From Tetracladium setigerum (taxonomy: Eukaryota > Ascomycota > Leotiomycetes > Helotiales): a stretch of DNA of 64,000 nucleotides. The translations under genes and the position numbers were made by a program. Of the stretch, positions 41,601 to 54,300 are shown one piece after another. Below the pieces are notes generated by a model that saw nothing but the letters and a program-made list of their open reading frames with translations, was not told the origin of the DNA and ran no database searches. How positions within the stretch are numbered: the first letter of the stretch is position 1; each line of letters opens with the position of its first letter. The DNA is taken from the NCBI GenBank assembly GCA_031472005.1, contig PZJY01000007.1, positions 2,095,808 to 2,159,807 of the forward strand, written 5' to 3'.

Positions 41601-44600
41601 TGTATGTGATGAGCTCTTCAAGCTCAGCAAGCATCTGTACTCGAACGACGACGGTATATGCGCGATTATATGATTCGTTGACTAGAGCACTCAATTCGGT
41701 GTCTAAACCTTCTCGAGCCTTTTGGATGAAAATTGCCGATTCTCGGAATTGATTGCGATGTAAAGCAAGAATCGCTCCAAAGAATGATCGATCTGGTGTA
41801 TTGATTTTCATGACATTGAGGTAGTCGTCCATCAAATCCCAATGCCCTAAGCCCCAAGCCGCAGCAGTTGCCAGTGGAGCGATAGCGCGCTTGATTTCAA
41901 GGGTCGATGTGTGCCACTTCTCCTGTGCAAGGGCCGACAATGAGTCCCATTCTCCCAAAGCATGTAGACATCTCATTTTGCCCATTATGATGTCAAATGT
42001 CTCTGCTTGTTCCGGGTTCTCTTCCTCACGTTTCTTGTAGAAGTCTAGAGCTTCCTCCCAACGCTCGAGCTTCTCAAACCAAGTCTCCCGTAGGACGATA
42101 CCCTCTTTGTAGAGTTGTGCTTTCCGCAATATTCCAATGGCTGCATCATACTGCTGTAACTGATTGTTGATTTGAATCAAAGCTTCAACAGCTCCACTGG
42201 ATTGGTCCTGAAGAAATTCGAGTTCTTTGTAATGCAGTGCTTTTGCCCAAGCATGGCACCTGCCAGCCTCTCTACCAAGAACACGAATATCAATCGGAAG
42301 CGCCTTGTCGTCGTGCTCCATGAACTCGGCCAGATTAAGAAGAATACCCAGAAGATCGGGAGTAACATGGGGGGAGCGAATTGCAATTTCGATGTTTGCA
42401 ATCAAATCATCCTGATACGGCTCAAACAGATCTCCCCAGCAGGACACAAAGGCCGAATTGAAGAGTTCCCGAGCTAGTGGAGGGTAGACGCTCGCAAGTG
42501 GTGCACAAGCCCGAAGAGAATGGTTTGGAGACTCCGTCAAGACAGTGACACTGAATCTTCGCATCCATTCTTGCCAATCTTCCTTGGTAGATTTTCCAGT
42601 AGCATCCCAGGAGGCTTTGAGATGGACGGGATTAGAATCTAGTTTCTTGTTTGAGATGTCGGCATAGCCGCTGTCGTCTATCGAAGTACGGAACCGCTCA
42701 TCGGCATTCAGGTCCTGTGGCAAAACTTCACCCTTTTGAAGCTTGCTAACGAGAAGTTCGTAATTCAGGTGGGAGATTTGGTTGCTTGTCAAAACCTTGT
42801 TGATGGTTCCAACAAAATGGAGGTAATCTTTACCAAGCTGGAAAATTAAGGCACACAAAGTATCGAGAGCTGCAACTCTGAGTGTGATATCGCTACCCGC
42901 CAGAACTCTTGCCAGTGGATGAATGATTTTGGATGCGTAGTCATTGAGGTTGACTTGTCGTGATATCTTGCCAATGGTCTCTATGGCCGACTTTCGAATA
43001 AATGAAGGCTGCTGGGGCTTTTCGAACACGCCAACAATCACTGGGATGATAAGATGCATATACTCTTCGCTGCTTGAGCCAAACACCAAGAATGCATGCA
43101 GGACCCGCTCTGAAGGTTGTCGCCTGGTAGAGATGTCCTTCTCCAGAACACCTAGCATTAGAGGCAGTAGTCCAGCAAGGTAAATCTTGAATTCGCCCTC
43201 GAGTGATCGTGAGATGGCTTCCACCAAGTGAAGAAGGTTTGCTTGTAATGTCGCACTGTGATTCCAGTATTCCTGCAACACAGTGACAATCTCGGGCAAG
43301 AAGCCACGAATGTGCTGTCGAACAATGGTCACGAGTATCCCCAACTGACTGAAATACGACTCAAGTCTGGTCGATGGCGCACTTCGAATGGTAGCCAAGA
43401 AAGCAGGGATGATTTTGTCCAGAAAAGGAACACACTCAAGCCCCAGTGTCCTAAAAATGGTCATGATAGCCTCGACAACCACCGCATGGTGCTGCACCAG
43501 TGATGGATCCTTCAAAATTGCAAGGAGAGCATTGATCACCACGGTTGGAAAGTACTCCTTGTTCGATGGTGTGAGACCGGTCATCATAAGAGAAATATCG
43601 GTCAATTGCGCCGTATCGTGTCGGCGCTTGGATTCTGGTGATTTCTCCTCAACCTGCTGATGTCGGTAGGGATCTAGAGCTCCTAGAATACCCATCAATT
43701 TGATGGTCTCTTGTCTCAAAGGGCCACGTTGAGAATCGCTTCTGACGATGTTTTGGAGAATCTCCAGTAGCGGCGGATATTCAATATATGGTGTAATAAC
43801 GTAGCCAGAATTGCTAGCGAGCTGTCCGAGCGTTCTTAATGCTGCTTCTCGCTTGGAGAGGGAACTTTGATCTTGAAGAGCTTCGATGATTATCGGCATG
43901 AGCTTGTCAATATAAGGTAGCATGTCCTCGCCACCAACGGTTGCCAGATCACCAATAGCCTTCAATATTGTTGAAGCCACCGCCGGGCTTGGATCGCGAG
44001 CTTTGGGGAGGAGAACCGAAATCATCGGCTCAACATATGGCTTGATCAATTTTTGGGAGTTCTGAACGAGAAGACTTAATAATTTCGCGCTTTCTTCCTT
44101 ATTTCTTGCAACATCGGAGAATTCCAACTCCGTCAGCATCTGGATGAGAACCTTTCTCAACGACGGAATGACATAGGCTGGGTTGACATGTGTCAAGCGG
44201 CCAATAATTGCGATGGCAACCTCTCGAATTGCGAAGACTTCATCATTCAACGCGAAGAACAAAGTACGGATATTTTCAGCTTTCGCCAGGTGTCGATCGA
44301 AACGTTCGTCGAGAGCTGCCAGAACCGTTCTTCGGATTCCTGGATCTGGATCTGCTACTCCAACGGTGAGGAGTTTCTCGATGACTTCACTGACGACTTG
44401 CAGAGCGTGGTAGCTTGTCTGGTTAACGATGGGATCCCTTACATATAGCTGGCAGCAAGTTAAAGCGGCGGCCTCTCGAATATCTGGGTTGTCATCCTCG
44501 ACATATTTGATGGCAACATCACGAACAAACTCATTCAAAACATACCCTGAGAAGTCAAAACTGCCCAGAGTGTTCAGGGCGAGCTTGATTTCGGTTTGAC

Positions 44601-46187
44601 GATGTTCAAAGGCATTAGGGTCCTTGGAGTCCTTCGCAGCAGAGGGTGCAGCCGCAATGCTATTTGAAGTTGGCGCTCCGAGAGGTTTGAACGGTTCGCC
44701 GCAGAGCACTTTGCTCAGCATGTCAAGCAATCTCTCTTGGATGGTAGATTTGACGGGTGGAATATAAAAGGCCATGTCTACTAAAGCTTGCGTGAGTTTG
44801 GGGGTCAGTTCGCAGGCGAAGATCGGCTCGAGAAGCGCCTCCATATATTTGCTCAGTGTTTGGCCAACTGCAACAGCCAGTCTGCTGATACAGTCAAATA
44901 CAGGATCGACCGTTCCGAGGCGGCGTCTGTTATCAGTGAGTAAATTGCGGAGCGATTGGGGGCAGGGTAGTAAAAAGAAATAGTGTGCATACGATTTCAC
45001 GCTAAGTCCTTCGCGAACATAGATTAGTACTCCATCAAGATAGGGTGCAATGGCACTCTTCACTGCATTCGCAATGTTGCCGATGGCAAGGAAGGCATCG
45101 TTCCTATCCTTGTCCTTCTTCAACATCCCGGAGAGATGCACCATGAACTTGTGCAGGTATGATTGGGCAAACTCGGTTGGCGAATAATTGGCCAGCTCTG
45201 GAATGAGCATCACTACTGTTCTCCGGATCTGGGGATCTCGATGATCTTTGTGTCGGTGTATAATCTCACACACCTCCTGGTAATGCTCATGCATGAACAT
45301 GCCGCCCTGTTGGAGCAATTCTCGGATTACCAGCAGCGAGCCATGGATATTCTCAATCGAAGTCTGTCTGAGCCCTTGCACAGCTTCATCATAGATTTTG
45401 GACTGCCACGTCTGCCGTAGCGCTTGGTCTCTCTCTCTGATGATTTGAAAGCAGGCACTAATGGCCTCCGAACCAGTTTGTCGGATGAGCAGTCGCGGGT
45501 CGCGCAAGCCTACCCATATCTGATCGAACACCAGCCCAACGAAAGTGTACATAAGTGTCGGCGCATTCCTGGCAAGTTCCCTCAGAACAAGAACGGCACT
45601 GTATCGTCTCTCCTCAATTCGATCTGACTGCAACCATTCCAGAGCGGTCTTCACCTCACTCTCCACCAGCTCCGATATAATGGCGCCTCCGGGTCGACAA
45701 ATCTTGCCCAGTGCAACAGCAGCAGCCTGCATGGGGGTAATCTCTTTGCCACGCAAGACCACTTTTAACGACTGTGTAAAGCGAGTCGTCTTCTGCGCCT
45801 GATCGACCCCATCGAAGTCAATAAGGGCGTCGAGGGCATAAATACCGCCCAATTTATCTGCCGGATCGCTTCCATGAGTGATCAGTTGGTTGATACGGGA
45901 GTTTACAATATTATAGAATTCGAGAAAGCGTTCCTGTGGTAGGTCTAGACAAAGAGAGAGTGGTGAGCTGGGTTACTTCCAAGGCAAATGTCTGGGTTCC
46001 ACGCGCACCTCTTGCTGTGAGTTCCACGAGCTCTCTTAGCTCCAGAGCGGCTCTCTTCCTTACTTCATCGCTGGCTCTGTGGTTGGAAATTCAGTCAGTA
46101 CAGGTTCAGATGAGGGGGAGGCTGTGGAATATCCAACTTCGATCTAAGTTCGCCGACAATGCGGTTGAGGGTATCTTGAGCAGACAT
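38691..46187 (-). CDS. tor: TOR serine/threonine kinase, 2415 aa
   Basis: TOR is the catalytic subunit of TORC1/TORC2 and controls growth, translation and autophagy in response to nutrients. Exons are 46138-46187, 46009-46076, 44993-45944, 39193-44926 and 38691-39134. Introns are 61, 64, 66 and 58 bp, and the joined length is 7248 nt. The start is MSAQDTLNRIVGELRSKASD. HEAT repeats (for example GGIYALDALIDFDGVDQ) fill the N-terminal half, followed by the FAT region. The FRB domain is ELWHEGLEEASRLYFG, with the Ser that rapamycin-FKBP12 binding needs. The kinase domain has GLGDRHPSNLMLDR (catalytic loop) and IHIDFGDCFE (DFG). The C-terminus ENLCQHYIGWCSFW is the FATC motif. The 66-bp third intron has no stop and is divisible by three, so translation through it would only add residues. 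It is divergent from RTF2. Confidence 0.96.
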
Positions 46188-46571
46188 GTTTGTCTGCGGG
46201 TGTTTTCGTCTTCACGTCGAGTTCAATGTGTGCGCAACATCTCTATCCCTATGCGCCACCTGGACTTTAGGAAGTTGTTGTTTCGAGAAGTAAGTGGGTG
46301 TTTGGGGGGTTTTAATAATGAAGCTCGATCAGTGTTCACCTCTGTCTGCATTGTTGACCGGCGTTCGTGAATGAAGCTCTCCTCGGTATCCAAAAGGGTT
46401 TAGTCGATCTTGGCGTTACCCGATAAGCGCGTTATCTGTCTGCAGCCGCAACAGAACTTCAAGAAACCACATGAACTTAGAAGGCAATCTTCACAAAAAG
46501 CAACGAAAACCTTCAAGACAACACTCCAAACAAACTACAGCGCACATTGAATCAGCATCCCAAACGCCACC
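46188..46571. promoter_or_regulatory. Divergent promoter, TOR / RTF2
   Basis: 384 bp between divergent start codons. No TATA box was found. The A-rich leader AACGCCACC precedes the RTF2 ATG. Confidence 0.35.
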
Positions 46572-47462
46572 ATGGGTAACGATGGAGGAAGTATCCCCAC
46601 GCGCAGGGAACTCGTCAAGAACGCCGCCCGCAACCCAAACTCATCCGAACTAAAAGCGACACAACTCGAGGCGCAAACCCACGCATGGGAGCAATGTCCT
46701 CTCTCCAACCGTCTCCTAGTCCCCCCTATCGTCTCCGACAGTGCAGGTACGCTCTACAACAAAGACGCTATCCTTGAACAACTCCTCCCCAAAGACGACG
46801 ACGTACCGGCTTCAGTCATCAAAGAGAAAGAAGAGGTTCTCCAAGGACGTGTAAAGGGTCTAAGGGATATCGTTGAGGTGAAGTTCACACTCTCAAAGGA
46901 TGGAAGGGACGAGCATAGGATTTGCCCTGTTACAAGCAAGATCTTAGGACCGAACACGAAATCCGTATACCTCGTACCATGCGGCCACGCCTTTTCAGAA
47001 GTTGCCATTCGCGAGCTGGCTGGAGACGTATGTGTGGAATGCAACGAGCCCTACACAGCCGACAATGTCATCCCAATTCTCTCACTCGCGAAAGAAGACA
47101 TCACAAAACTAGCTGAAAGAGCGACCAAACTGAAAGAAGCCGGCCTCTCTCACTCGCTGAAGAAAGCAGTAGGAAGCAAGAAGCGAAAGAAGCACAATGG
47201 AGAGGATACACCCGTTGAAAGCAAGGTATCGTCAAAGAACGGAACAACAGCGCCTGCCTCATCGGGGATCAAAAATGCTGCCACCGCTTCCCTCACAGCC
47301 AAGGTATTGGAAGAGCAAGAAGAACGCAACAAGAGGCGAAAATTGGGCTTGAATGATAATTTGAAGACCTTGTTCTCAAGCGGCGGTTATAGTGCTCAGG
47401 CACACAAGAGTGGAGATTTTATGACGAGAGGATTTTCAATACCCAAAAAGACGAAGAATTGA
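46572..47462 (+). CDS. rtf2: Replication termination factor 2 (RTF2), 296 aa
   Basis: RTF2 is a nuclear protein linked to replication fork stalling and, in fission yeast, to site-specific fork termination and splicing. Single exon. It starts MGNDGGSIPTRRELVKN, the conserved beginning of the family, then THAWEQCPLSNRLLVPPIVS (first CxxC-like block). The modified RING follows at about residues 115-165: RICPVTSKILG, VYLVPCGHAFSEVAIRELAG and DVCVECNEPYTADNVI. The C-terminal third is Lys/Ser-rich and probably disordered, with KKRKKH and RNKRRK as candidate nuclear localisation signals. Length and order match the family. Confidence 0.94.
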   Translation: MGNDGGSIPTRRELVKNAARNPNSSELKATQLEAQTHAWEQCPLSNRLLVPPIVSDSAGTLYNKDAILEQLLPKDDDVPASVIKEKEEVLQGRVKGLRDIVEVKFTLSKDGRDEHRICPVTSKILGPNTKSVYLVPCGHAFSEVAIRELAGDVCVECNEPYTADNVIPILSLAKEDITKLAERATKLKEAGLSHSLKKAVGSKKRKKHNGEDTPVESKVSSKNGTTAPASSGIKNAATASLTAKVLEEQEERNKRRKLGLNDNLKTLFSSGGYSAQAHKSGDFMTRGFSIPKKTKN

Positions 47463-48303
47463 GATTGTACCTACGCACTACAAGGAAAGGAAATGGAGTC
47501 ACTGGCGTTCTCGGCGGAATTATGGTATAGGTTGGGATACATACTTGTCAGTCACTTGGAATATTAACATTAGCGAGAATTTGAATTTGCGGAGCGAGCA
47601 AGCACTAGGAATAAATCAGCACCATCATAAATATGTATACATGGAGTTTGTCCACGATCTTTCTTTCTCTGCCTAACTACTACCATCTACGGTACGGTAG
47701 TACGGGTATCACTCCGTGTTTAAGTGAATACTCTCTCACGAAAAACGTTAGTGGGTTGACTGAAACGTTTATCTACTCAAAATAGAGTCGTTTTGTCAAC
47801 AAAGAACAAGGGAGGACCCCGAATATGCCTAGTAGTATTCAGATGTTCTTCAGATCATCTGATTATTGGTTATTAAACCGTCAACTCAACTATGTGAAGA
47901 AAGAACCTATCCTCATCCCAACAATGCCAAATTCAATCTCCTTACAAATTCACAGAACTCACTCATCAAGGAACTGCTCTCTCTCTCTCTCTCTCCCGAA
48001 AAGGGGTGAGAGAGGGTGAAAGGGAAACAGGCATCACTTAGTTATATCTCACATTCATCATTCTTTTACCATTCTCACACAATTCTTCTTCTTTTCAAAT
48101 TCTGTTTCATACACCTACTACCTACTATATAAAGCAATGTCTTAAAGTGATTTGTAACGTGATTTTCAACGTGCTCTTCCTGTTTCATTTTCCACTTTTT
48201 CTGAGTACTTAAATACCTACCTACTCAACTTTTTTGTAAAGACCAGACATCACAAATTTTGGATGATGAATGGACATCTTCAATAATCGCCATTCAAAAA
48301 AAT
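47463..48303. other. Convergent 3' flanks of RTF2 and glucosidase II beta
   Basis: No gene seen. A CT dinucleotide repeat lies at about 47978-47996, and the rest is A/T-rich. Confidence 0.45.
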
Positions 48304-50218
48304 CTACAACTCATCCTTCCCAACCGCCTTTGCCTCAGCACTAGCACCAGCACCAGCACTCCTCTCACAAGCAACCGGACTTCCAACCTCCATCCGATAC
48401 AAGCACTTCTCCGTCTCCATAACCTTCCAAATCTCATCCTCCTCCGCACACCCCACCACAACAGTCGTCTCCCGATTCGGCCCATTCCAGCAATTCTGCC
48501 CATTCTCATACTTCAACACCAACCTCTCCCCCTTCCCAAGGCCCTTCCCATCACTTCCCACCTCCTCATCAACCAACACCTTATCGAATCTCACAAAATT
48601 CCCCATTCCGGTATGACCATTCCCCTTATTGGATTTCTGCGTCGTCGATTTCATGTAGCAGAGCTCATACGTGTATTCGCCTGAGTCTTTAGAGATGCAT
48701 TTATCAGCCAGGGCGCGGAAGATGTCAGAGGTGCTGTAATCCTTGGTGAGGTCGGATTCGAGATCGCTGAGGTCGCCGCGTTTGTTTTGGAGTGAGGTTT
48801 CGAGACTGCTGTGCGCGGAGCGAGCGGCGCTTACGGCGGCGGACTCGCTGCCTGAGTTGGCGTTGTTGTCGGCGAGGATGCCATTTTCAATAAGGAGAAT
48901 ACGAAGGTCAATAATTTTGGCGTGGATCCAGGCGCGGAGGGGGGTGGGGAGGTAGGCTTCGAATTGGTAGACTTTTGGGTTGTCAGTTTTTGGCTTTTTG
49001 AGAATTTTGGGGAATTGGATATTGAGAAGGGGACTTACTAGCATCCATCTCGCTCTCCTCCTCGGTCTCCCACTCCTTCCAATCAATCCCTCCCCCAATT
49101 TCACTCTCCTCTTTCACAACTTCAGCAATATTTCTATCTTCGGCACTCTCATCTCTTTCCTCGCCTTTACTCGCCGCATAATCCTGCCACGAGTTGACAG
49201 CCCTTTTGACTCCCTCGTCATTGAAATTAGGGTTGTACTCCTCACTGAACAACTTCAAAATCCCCTCCAACTCCTTAACCCTCTCCCTCAACGCATCCCT
49301 CTTCCCCACAACCCCCATCAACGTCCCCCTCAACTCCTCAATCCTCCCCTTGGCCAAATCCGCCAACACAGTCGTCTTACTACCCTTCCCCTTACTCCCA
49401 CTAACCTTCCCCCTCTCTCTCCTCTCCACCTCCTCAAACTTCCTCTTCGCCTCCTTCTCCTTAATCTCCAAATCGGAAATCTCAACTTTCAATCCTCCAA
49501 CCTTCTGCTCAATCTCGCTTCTCAACCGTTGAGCTTCCTTCAACAACTCTGCCTTCTTCTTCAACGCCCCTCTCATACTCTTCTGTTTCGCATCATCCAA
49601 TTTCCTCCACTCCTTCCCAACCTCCTTACACCTATCCTCACACTTCTTCCCACCCACACCCTTCCACTCATCACTCCCATCGCAGCAATTCTCGTAATCA
49701 CAGACCCCATCGTTCACATACGTGTGGCTAATGTACCCTGGGATATGTCCTTTATTCTTGCAATAATAGCCAGGCAGCACGGGTGTGACGTTGACGCCGG
49801 CGGATTGTTGGCCTGGGAAGGAGGAGGTGAGGTAGGATGTGCAAGCCGAAGTGCCAGGTTCATCGGAGCCGTCAGGACAGTCACAGTAATCGTCATTTAT
49901 CTGTGAGGCTGAGAGAGAGATGGATGGGTCGCCGATGCAATTGAATGTGGTGGGAGATTTGTAGTATTTCGCAACTGTGAGGGGAAACCAGGGAAAAGCA
50001 ATTAGCAAGTATTTCTAAGGGGCAATTGGTTTGGAATTGAATTAAACTCGCGTCTGCAATTGGCTCTGTCCGGAGGCTATGCTGTTGTGTTGAATGGGGT
50101 AGGTAAAGCAAGCTGGCAACGTACATTCTGGGGAAACACCTCTTGGGCGGACAGGATCAGCAGCGAGGATGGAATTCGTAAGAGTGCTGAGAAGCACCAG
50201 TGCTTCGACTCCTTTCAT
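48304..50218 (-). CDS. gtb1: Glucosidase II beta subunit, 565 aa
   Basis: Non-catalytic ER subunit that holds glucosidase II in the ER and binds mannose residues, so that the alpha subunit can trim glucose from N-glycans (calnexin cycle). Exons are 50125-50218, 49039-49974 and 48304-48971; introns are 150 and 67 bp. A signal peptide is clear: MKGVEALVLLSTLTNSILAA, followed by RPRGVSPEFAKYYKS. Two LDL-receptor class A-like, Cys-rich calcium-binding motifs follow (YCDCPDGSDEPG, CDYENCCDGSDEW). A long charged coiled coil comes next, then the mannose-6-phosphate-receptor-homology domain (GEYTYELCYMKSTTQK, ENGQNCWNGPNRETTV, CLYRMEVGSPVAC). The last four residues are KDEL, an ER retrieval signal. 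Confidence 0.95.
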
Positions 50219-50835
50219 GTTGTATGTATATTGGAGTCTGAATGGTTGCGTGTAGAGTTGGAGAAGGAGAAAGGTTGTGTCGTTGGTACACGCTGGAGCT
50301 TGAGAGATCCCAAAGATGCCAGCTTTGATCTTTGGCGAGCGTTTCAGTCCCAGTCGGTCGTTGGTGGGGCTCATGAGGCGCTTCCCCTATTTTGCGGGGG
50401 GACAACAACACTGGACTACGAATTGATTCTTCCACAGTCATCGAGAAAGAGTTGGTGAATACAGGGTTAGTTTACACTGCTGGAAATTGCTAGTCAAATG
50501 CTATCGAAGGATTCTAGAATGTTGTGATAGTAACGACATAGAATAACGAGAGGAGTACGCCACCATCGTCGATATCTCAACCTCACAACATCGCTTAAAT
50601 ACACTTCAAAAAGAGGGACGTAGGTATCTTCAAGATGATGTTTACATTGATGTATTTCTTCTACAGATATATGCTCAAGTGATCAATTTTGTCTTCTCAC
50701 GAGCACATTCTCTTCTACCGTCCATCCATCCATTCATCCATCCAACCCACGGTACTTTAAATACATATCTGCCCACCAACACCCAACCACGATATTTCCA
50801 TTCTCTTCAAATAAAAACAGGCTCGACCGAACGAG
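50219..50835. other. Intergenic region upstream of glucosidase II beta
   Basis: Presumed promoter of the glucosidase II beta gene. CATC/CATT-type short repeats occur around 50720-50750. No gene recognised. Confidence 0.4.
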
Positions 50836-51255
50836 TTAGGTATCCATTTTTTCAACAACAAAAAAATTAGTGACAACCACAGAGCCAGCTGAGCCATCAG
50901 CGCCTAAACCCGCAACGGCAAAAAAAATAAACAATACAATAAACAATAAAAAAGCCCAACGCTTCAACCCATCATACCCTTTCTTCTTTGCTCTCTGAAC
51001 GTAAAAAAACACCCATAGTAAACGAACAACCGAAACGATCTCTCTAGGAAATGAAACAAGCGATTCGAGGTTTTCGCTCGCAAAATGCATTTCTGGAAAG
51101 TCTTTGACAAGAAAGGTAAACGCAAGGAAAAATGCTGTGTACACATAATTGACTCCGTGAGAAGAACTCCAAATCCCTTCCAATCTTTCTTTTAAGCGCC
51201 ACCACAAGGCAGATGTAGTAATGTACCAAAGAAAATAGTTGGGCCGTGAAAACAT
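50836..51255 (-). CDS. Possible small membrane protein, 139 aa (tentative)
   Basis: An open frame starting with ATG at 51255, in the 3' flank of the 1268-aa gene on the same strand. It reads MFSRPNYFLWYITTSALWW, with hydrophobic stretches VNYVYTAFFLAFTFLV and RWAFLLFIVLFIFFAVAGLG, and basic residues between them (VQRAKKKGYDGLKR). The T-rich composition of a 3' UTR could create such a frame by chance. There is no separate promoter evidence. Confidence 0.2.
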   Translation of the reverse strand: MFSRPNYFLWYITTSALWWRLKERLEGIWSSSHGVNYVYTAFFLAFTFLVKDFPEMHFASENLESLVSFPREIVSVVRLLWVFFYVQRAKKKGYDGLKRWAFLLFIVLFIFFAVAGLGADGSAGSVVVTNFFVVEKMDT

Positions 51256-51370
51256 TAATTTGTGTATTGTAGTGTAGGTAGAGTAGGTAGGTTTTCGAAA
51301 ATTTATTGGTGTAGATAAGACAAGGGTATCGGTAACATGATAAAAAGAACTGTGAAGCGAAAGATAGAAT

Positions 51371-54300
51371 CTAGAACATGCCGCCATCGACGGGAGGGCG
51401 GGGAGGACTACCACTTCCTAGAGGGAATGTTGGTAGAGCAGGACTTGGTGCTGCGAAGGCTGCTTGTCGAGCTTTAGCATTGAGGGCACCACCTTCGCTC
51501 GAGCTCTTTCGAAGCTTCTGTCTGCTTCTTGGCTTATCACCTTCATCTGCAGAGAAAGTGCTCATTTCCTCCGTAGATTGAGTAGCAGCTGGCAAGGCGT
51601 GCAATGCCTCAAGTTCTTCCTTCCTCCCAAATCCAAACATTGCACGGGTTTGGCGGCGCCTGGGGTTGACTGGTGGAATTGGTGGCGCAGAGTGTGGCTC
51701 TATTCCATTTTGAAGGGAGGATCCCGGTGGGAGGTTGACAGTGGTGATTCTCGACGTCGAGGATATTAATTTGGGCTCGGAAATCTCGTGCTTGTTGATT
51801 GATCGCTTGCGGGGAGCTGGTACCTTACTCTGGAATCCTTGGGATGTCGGAGTATTGGCAAGAGATGGGACCGGAGACGGCTGCATCAAGCTAGGCGTTG
51901 GGTTAACGGAAAATGCCGGTGCAGGTCGAGGTGTGTTGCCAATTTCCACATTCATCTGCATGGGGTACTTCTGAGCAGACTCGAAATATCCTACCTGCGG
52001 CAGATTGCTGTTACTTCGGGATCTCGCTGGTGTTCCGGGGATTGGCGATGGGATTGGAGAGTGTGGATACATATTTGGGGTTCCGGGTGATCTGGGCATG
52101 AGGCGTGTTGGAGGCACCTCAAGCTCATCATATCCTCCCTGGTTCGAGGAAGATGTTCCTTCTGCCATTGCCCTTGCCAGGTCGTCCTTGTATCGTCCAT
52201 TGCGGCTCTTTGAACGAATAGATGCATCCGAGCTCGACCTATCTCTAGATGATCGAGATGCCGTGCGTGATCCACCATCTTGGCTGCTTTCGTTTCGGTT
52301 GTAAGCCACTGGAGGAGGTCCAGGCTTCCTGTCTCTGCTCGGATCACGGGGATCTGTTCGAATGTTCGGTGGGAAGCGGTCGTTGCTTGCAATTCGCTGA
52401 ATGGGTTTGGTCTCTCCATTCCACTGGCCATCATTTCCCTCGACTGAAGGCCTCTGGTTTGAAGGTCTTTGGGCCATTTGTTGTCGCTCTCGGTCACGCT
52501 GAGCATCTCTGCGCGCCTGTCTGAATGCTTTATTTTGGGGTGGTGAAATGTTGGTCTTAGGAACCCCACGTAACATCTCCTGTTCTTCTTGCTTCCAGAG
52601 GTCGTCGCCCAACGGTTGTTTCACGGGTGACGATGTACCCGAGTTGCTTGGGCCTCCGATTCCCAGCATCTTCATCGCCTTGCTCTGTCCAGCAGGGACT
52701 TGCTTCCCGACCAGGGAGCCTCGACTTGTCTTGCTCTTCAAGAGGCTCAGAGCGGGGTTTTTGATTGCACCAAAATCCCGTTGCGAATCGGTTCCAGGTC
52801 CCGGGCTGGTCGAGCGGGATTCTGTCTCAACAAAGCTTTTCAGATTCTCTTTTACTTGTCGTCGACGGAAAGCCAACTCATTTTGGAAATCTTGCTGCTC
52901 CTTTTCTGTTGCCGAACTCCCTTTTCTTGCGTGGTGAACTTCCATCTCTTGCTCCCAGGAGGGTCTTGTATCCCCTTGGATAACCGGGTCGACGTTGGCG
53001 GATCGAGCTTGTAGTGGCGGTATGCCATTCTCAGTCTTCCTTGGTGGTGATACATTGAGCTTTTTGACTCCATAATCAGCATCGTATCCTCTGTCCCAGT
53101 CACTGTCCCAAGCATTGTTCTTTAGTGTATACTCATTCTCAGGCATTGGTTCATGGTGATCAGGAAATCGCGATACAAGACCTGCGGAAGGCATGGTACT
53201 GCTGTAGACCGAAGAAGAATTGCTGTCCGTTCTCAAGTGTTGGCGCATGTTGCTCAATCCTGTGGTAGGGCCAAGTGTAGGTGAGTCCACTGGTGGTTCA
53301 ACTGCGATTATCGACAAGCGTGAAGGATCGGTCTGGGTCAAGACTGGGATGGTAGGAGTTCGCGAATCTTTGGCCTCGAATGCATCATATTGATTAGGAC
53401 CTTGTACTTGAACTGGTATGAATGGCACCTGTCCGAATGGTTGTTGGCGCAGGGCAGGATGCTGCGACTCAGGAGGGCGTTCCAGAGTGGTCTTTGGAAT
53501 TTGAGGGCGATGCATTTTATAGATATCTGCGGGAGTTTGAATGCGCTTCTGTACAGGTTTCTCATGATCGCTGACAGGACTGATTGGGTCGTTTGAGCTG
53601 CTATCCAAATATGTTCCAGAGTTTACGGGAGACTCTTCTGGAACGGAAGCTTGATGGTCAATCTTCGATGACTCGGAGATACGTTCTTGTGGTAGGAACT
53701 GTCTCTGGGCCGAAGAGTTCGATCGAGATCTGTTTGAGGCAAACGTGGCATTTGAATCCGCACGGTTCCTCGGCATTTGTGGCTGCTGCTGGGTGTACTG
53801 TGGACGAACGGGGAATGCTCGAGGTGGCGATGGCTTTCTAAGTGGAGGGGTCTCTCGCCCTGAGGCCATCTGGAGTTGCCTTTGGGAGTATTTGTTGTCA
53901 TCATACGCTGCAGCAGGTTTGGTGAATGCGCCCAGAGCTGTGGCTTTTCCTCGATCGTTTGGCTGAAGGGGAAGAACGGGAGCATCTTCATGTTCGCTCA
54001 TCGGTGGACTGAGCGGTGATGAAGCACCAAACGATTTCGTGTCCGAGGCAGTTATCGGCTTGACACCAAAGTCAAAGGTGTTCAAAGGCGTTATTAAGGT
54101 AGTAGGGCTTGTTGCTCGAAGGTTTGGCATGCTCTGCTTGCCAGCCATGGGATGACGACTCCATTGATCGTTGGTTGCGGATACTGGTGAACTCAGACCC
54201 GGAGGTGGTGTCTGGGCCCCAAGGGTTCGCTGTCTCGTCAGGGTGTCGATCCTACTCATAGCGGAATGTTGTTGCTCATGGAGTTGCTGATCAAGGCCAT

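Noticed and set aside
48980..49906. Leu/Pro-rich plus-strand frame of 308 codons
   Set aside because: It is the antisense shadow of the charged coiled coil of glucosidase II beta.
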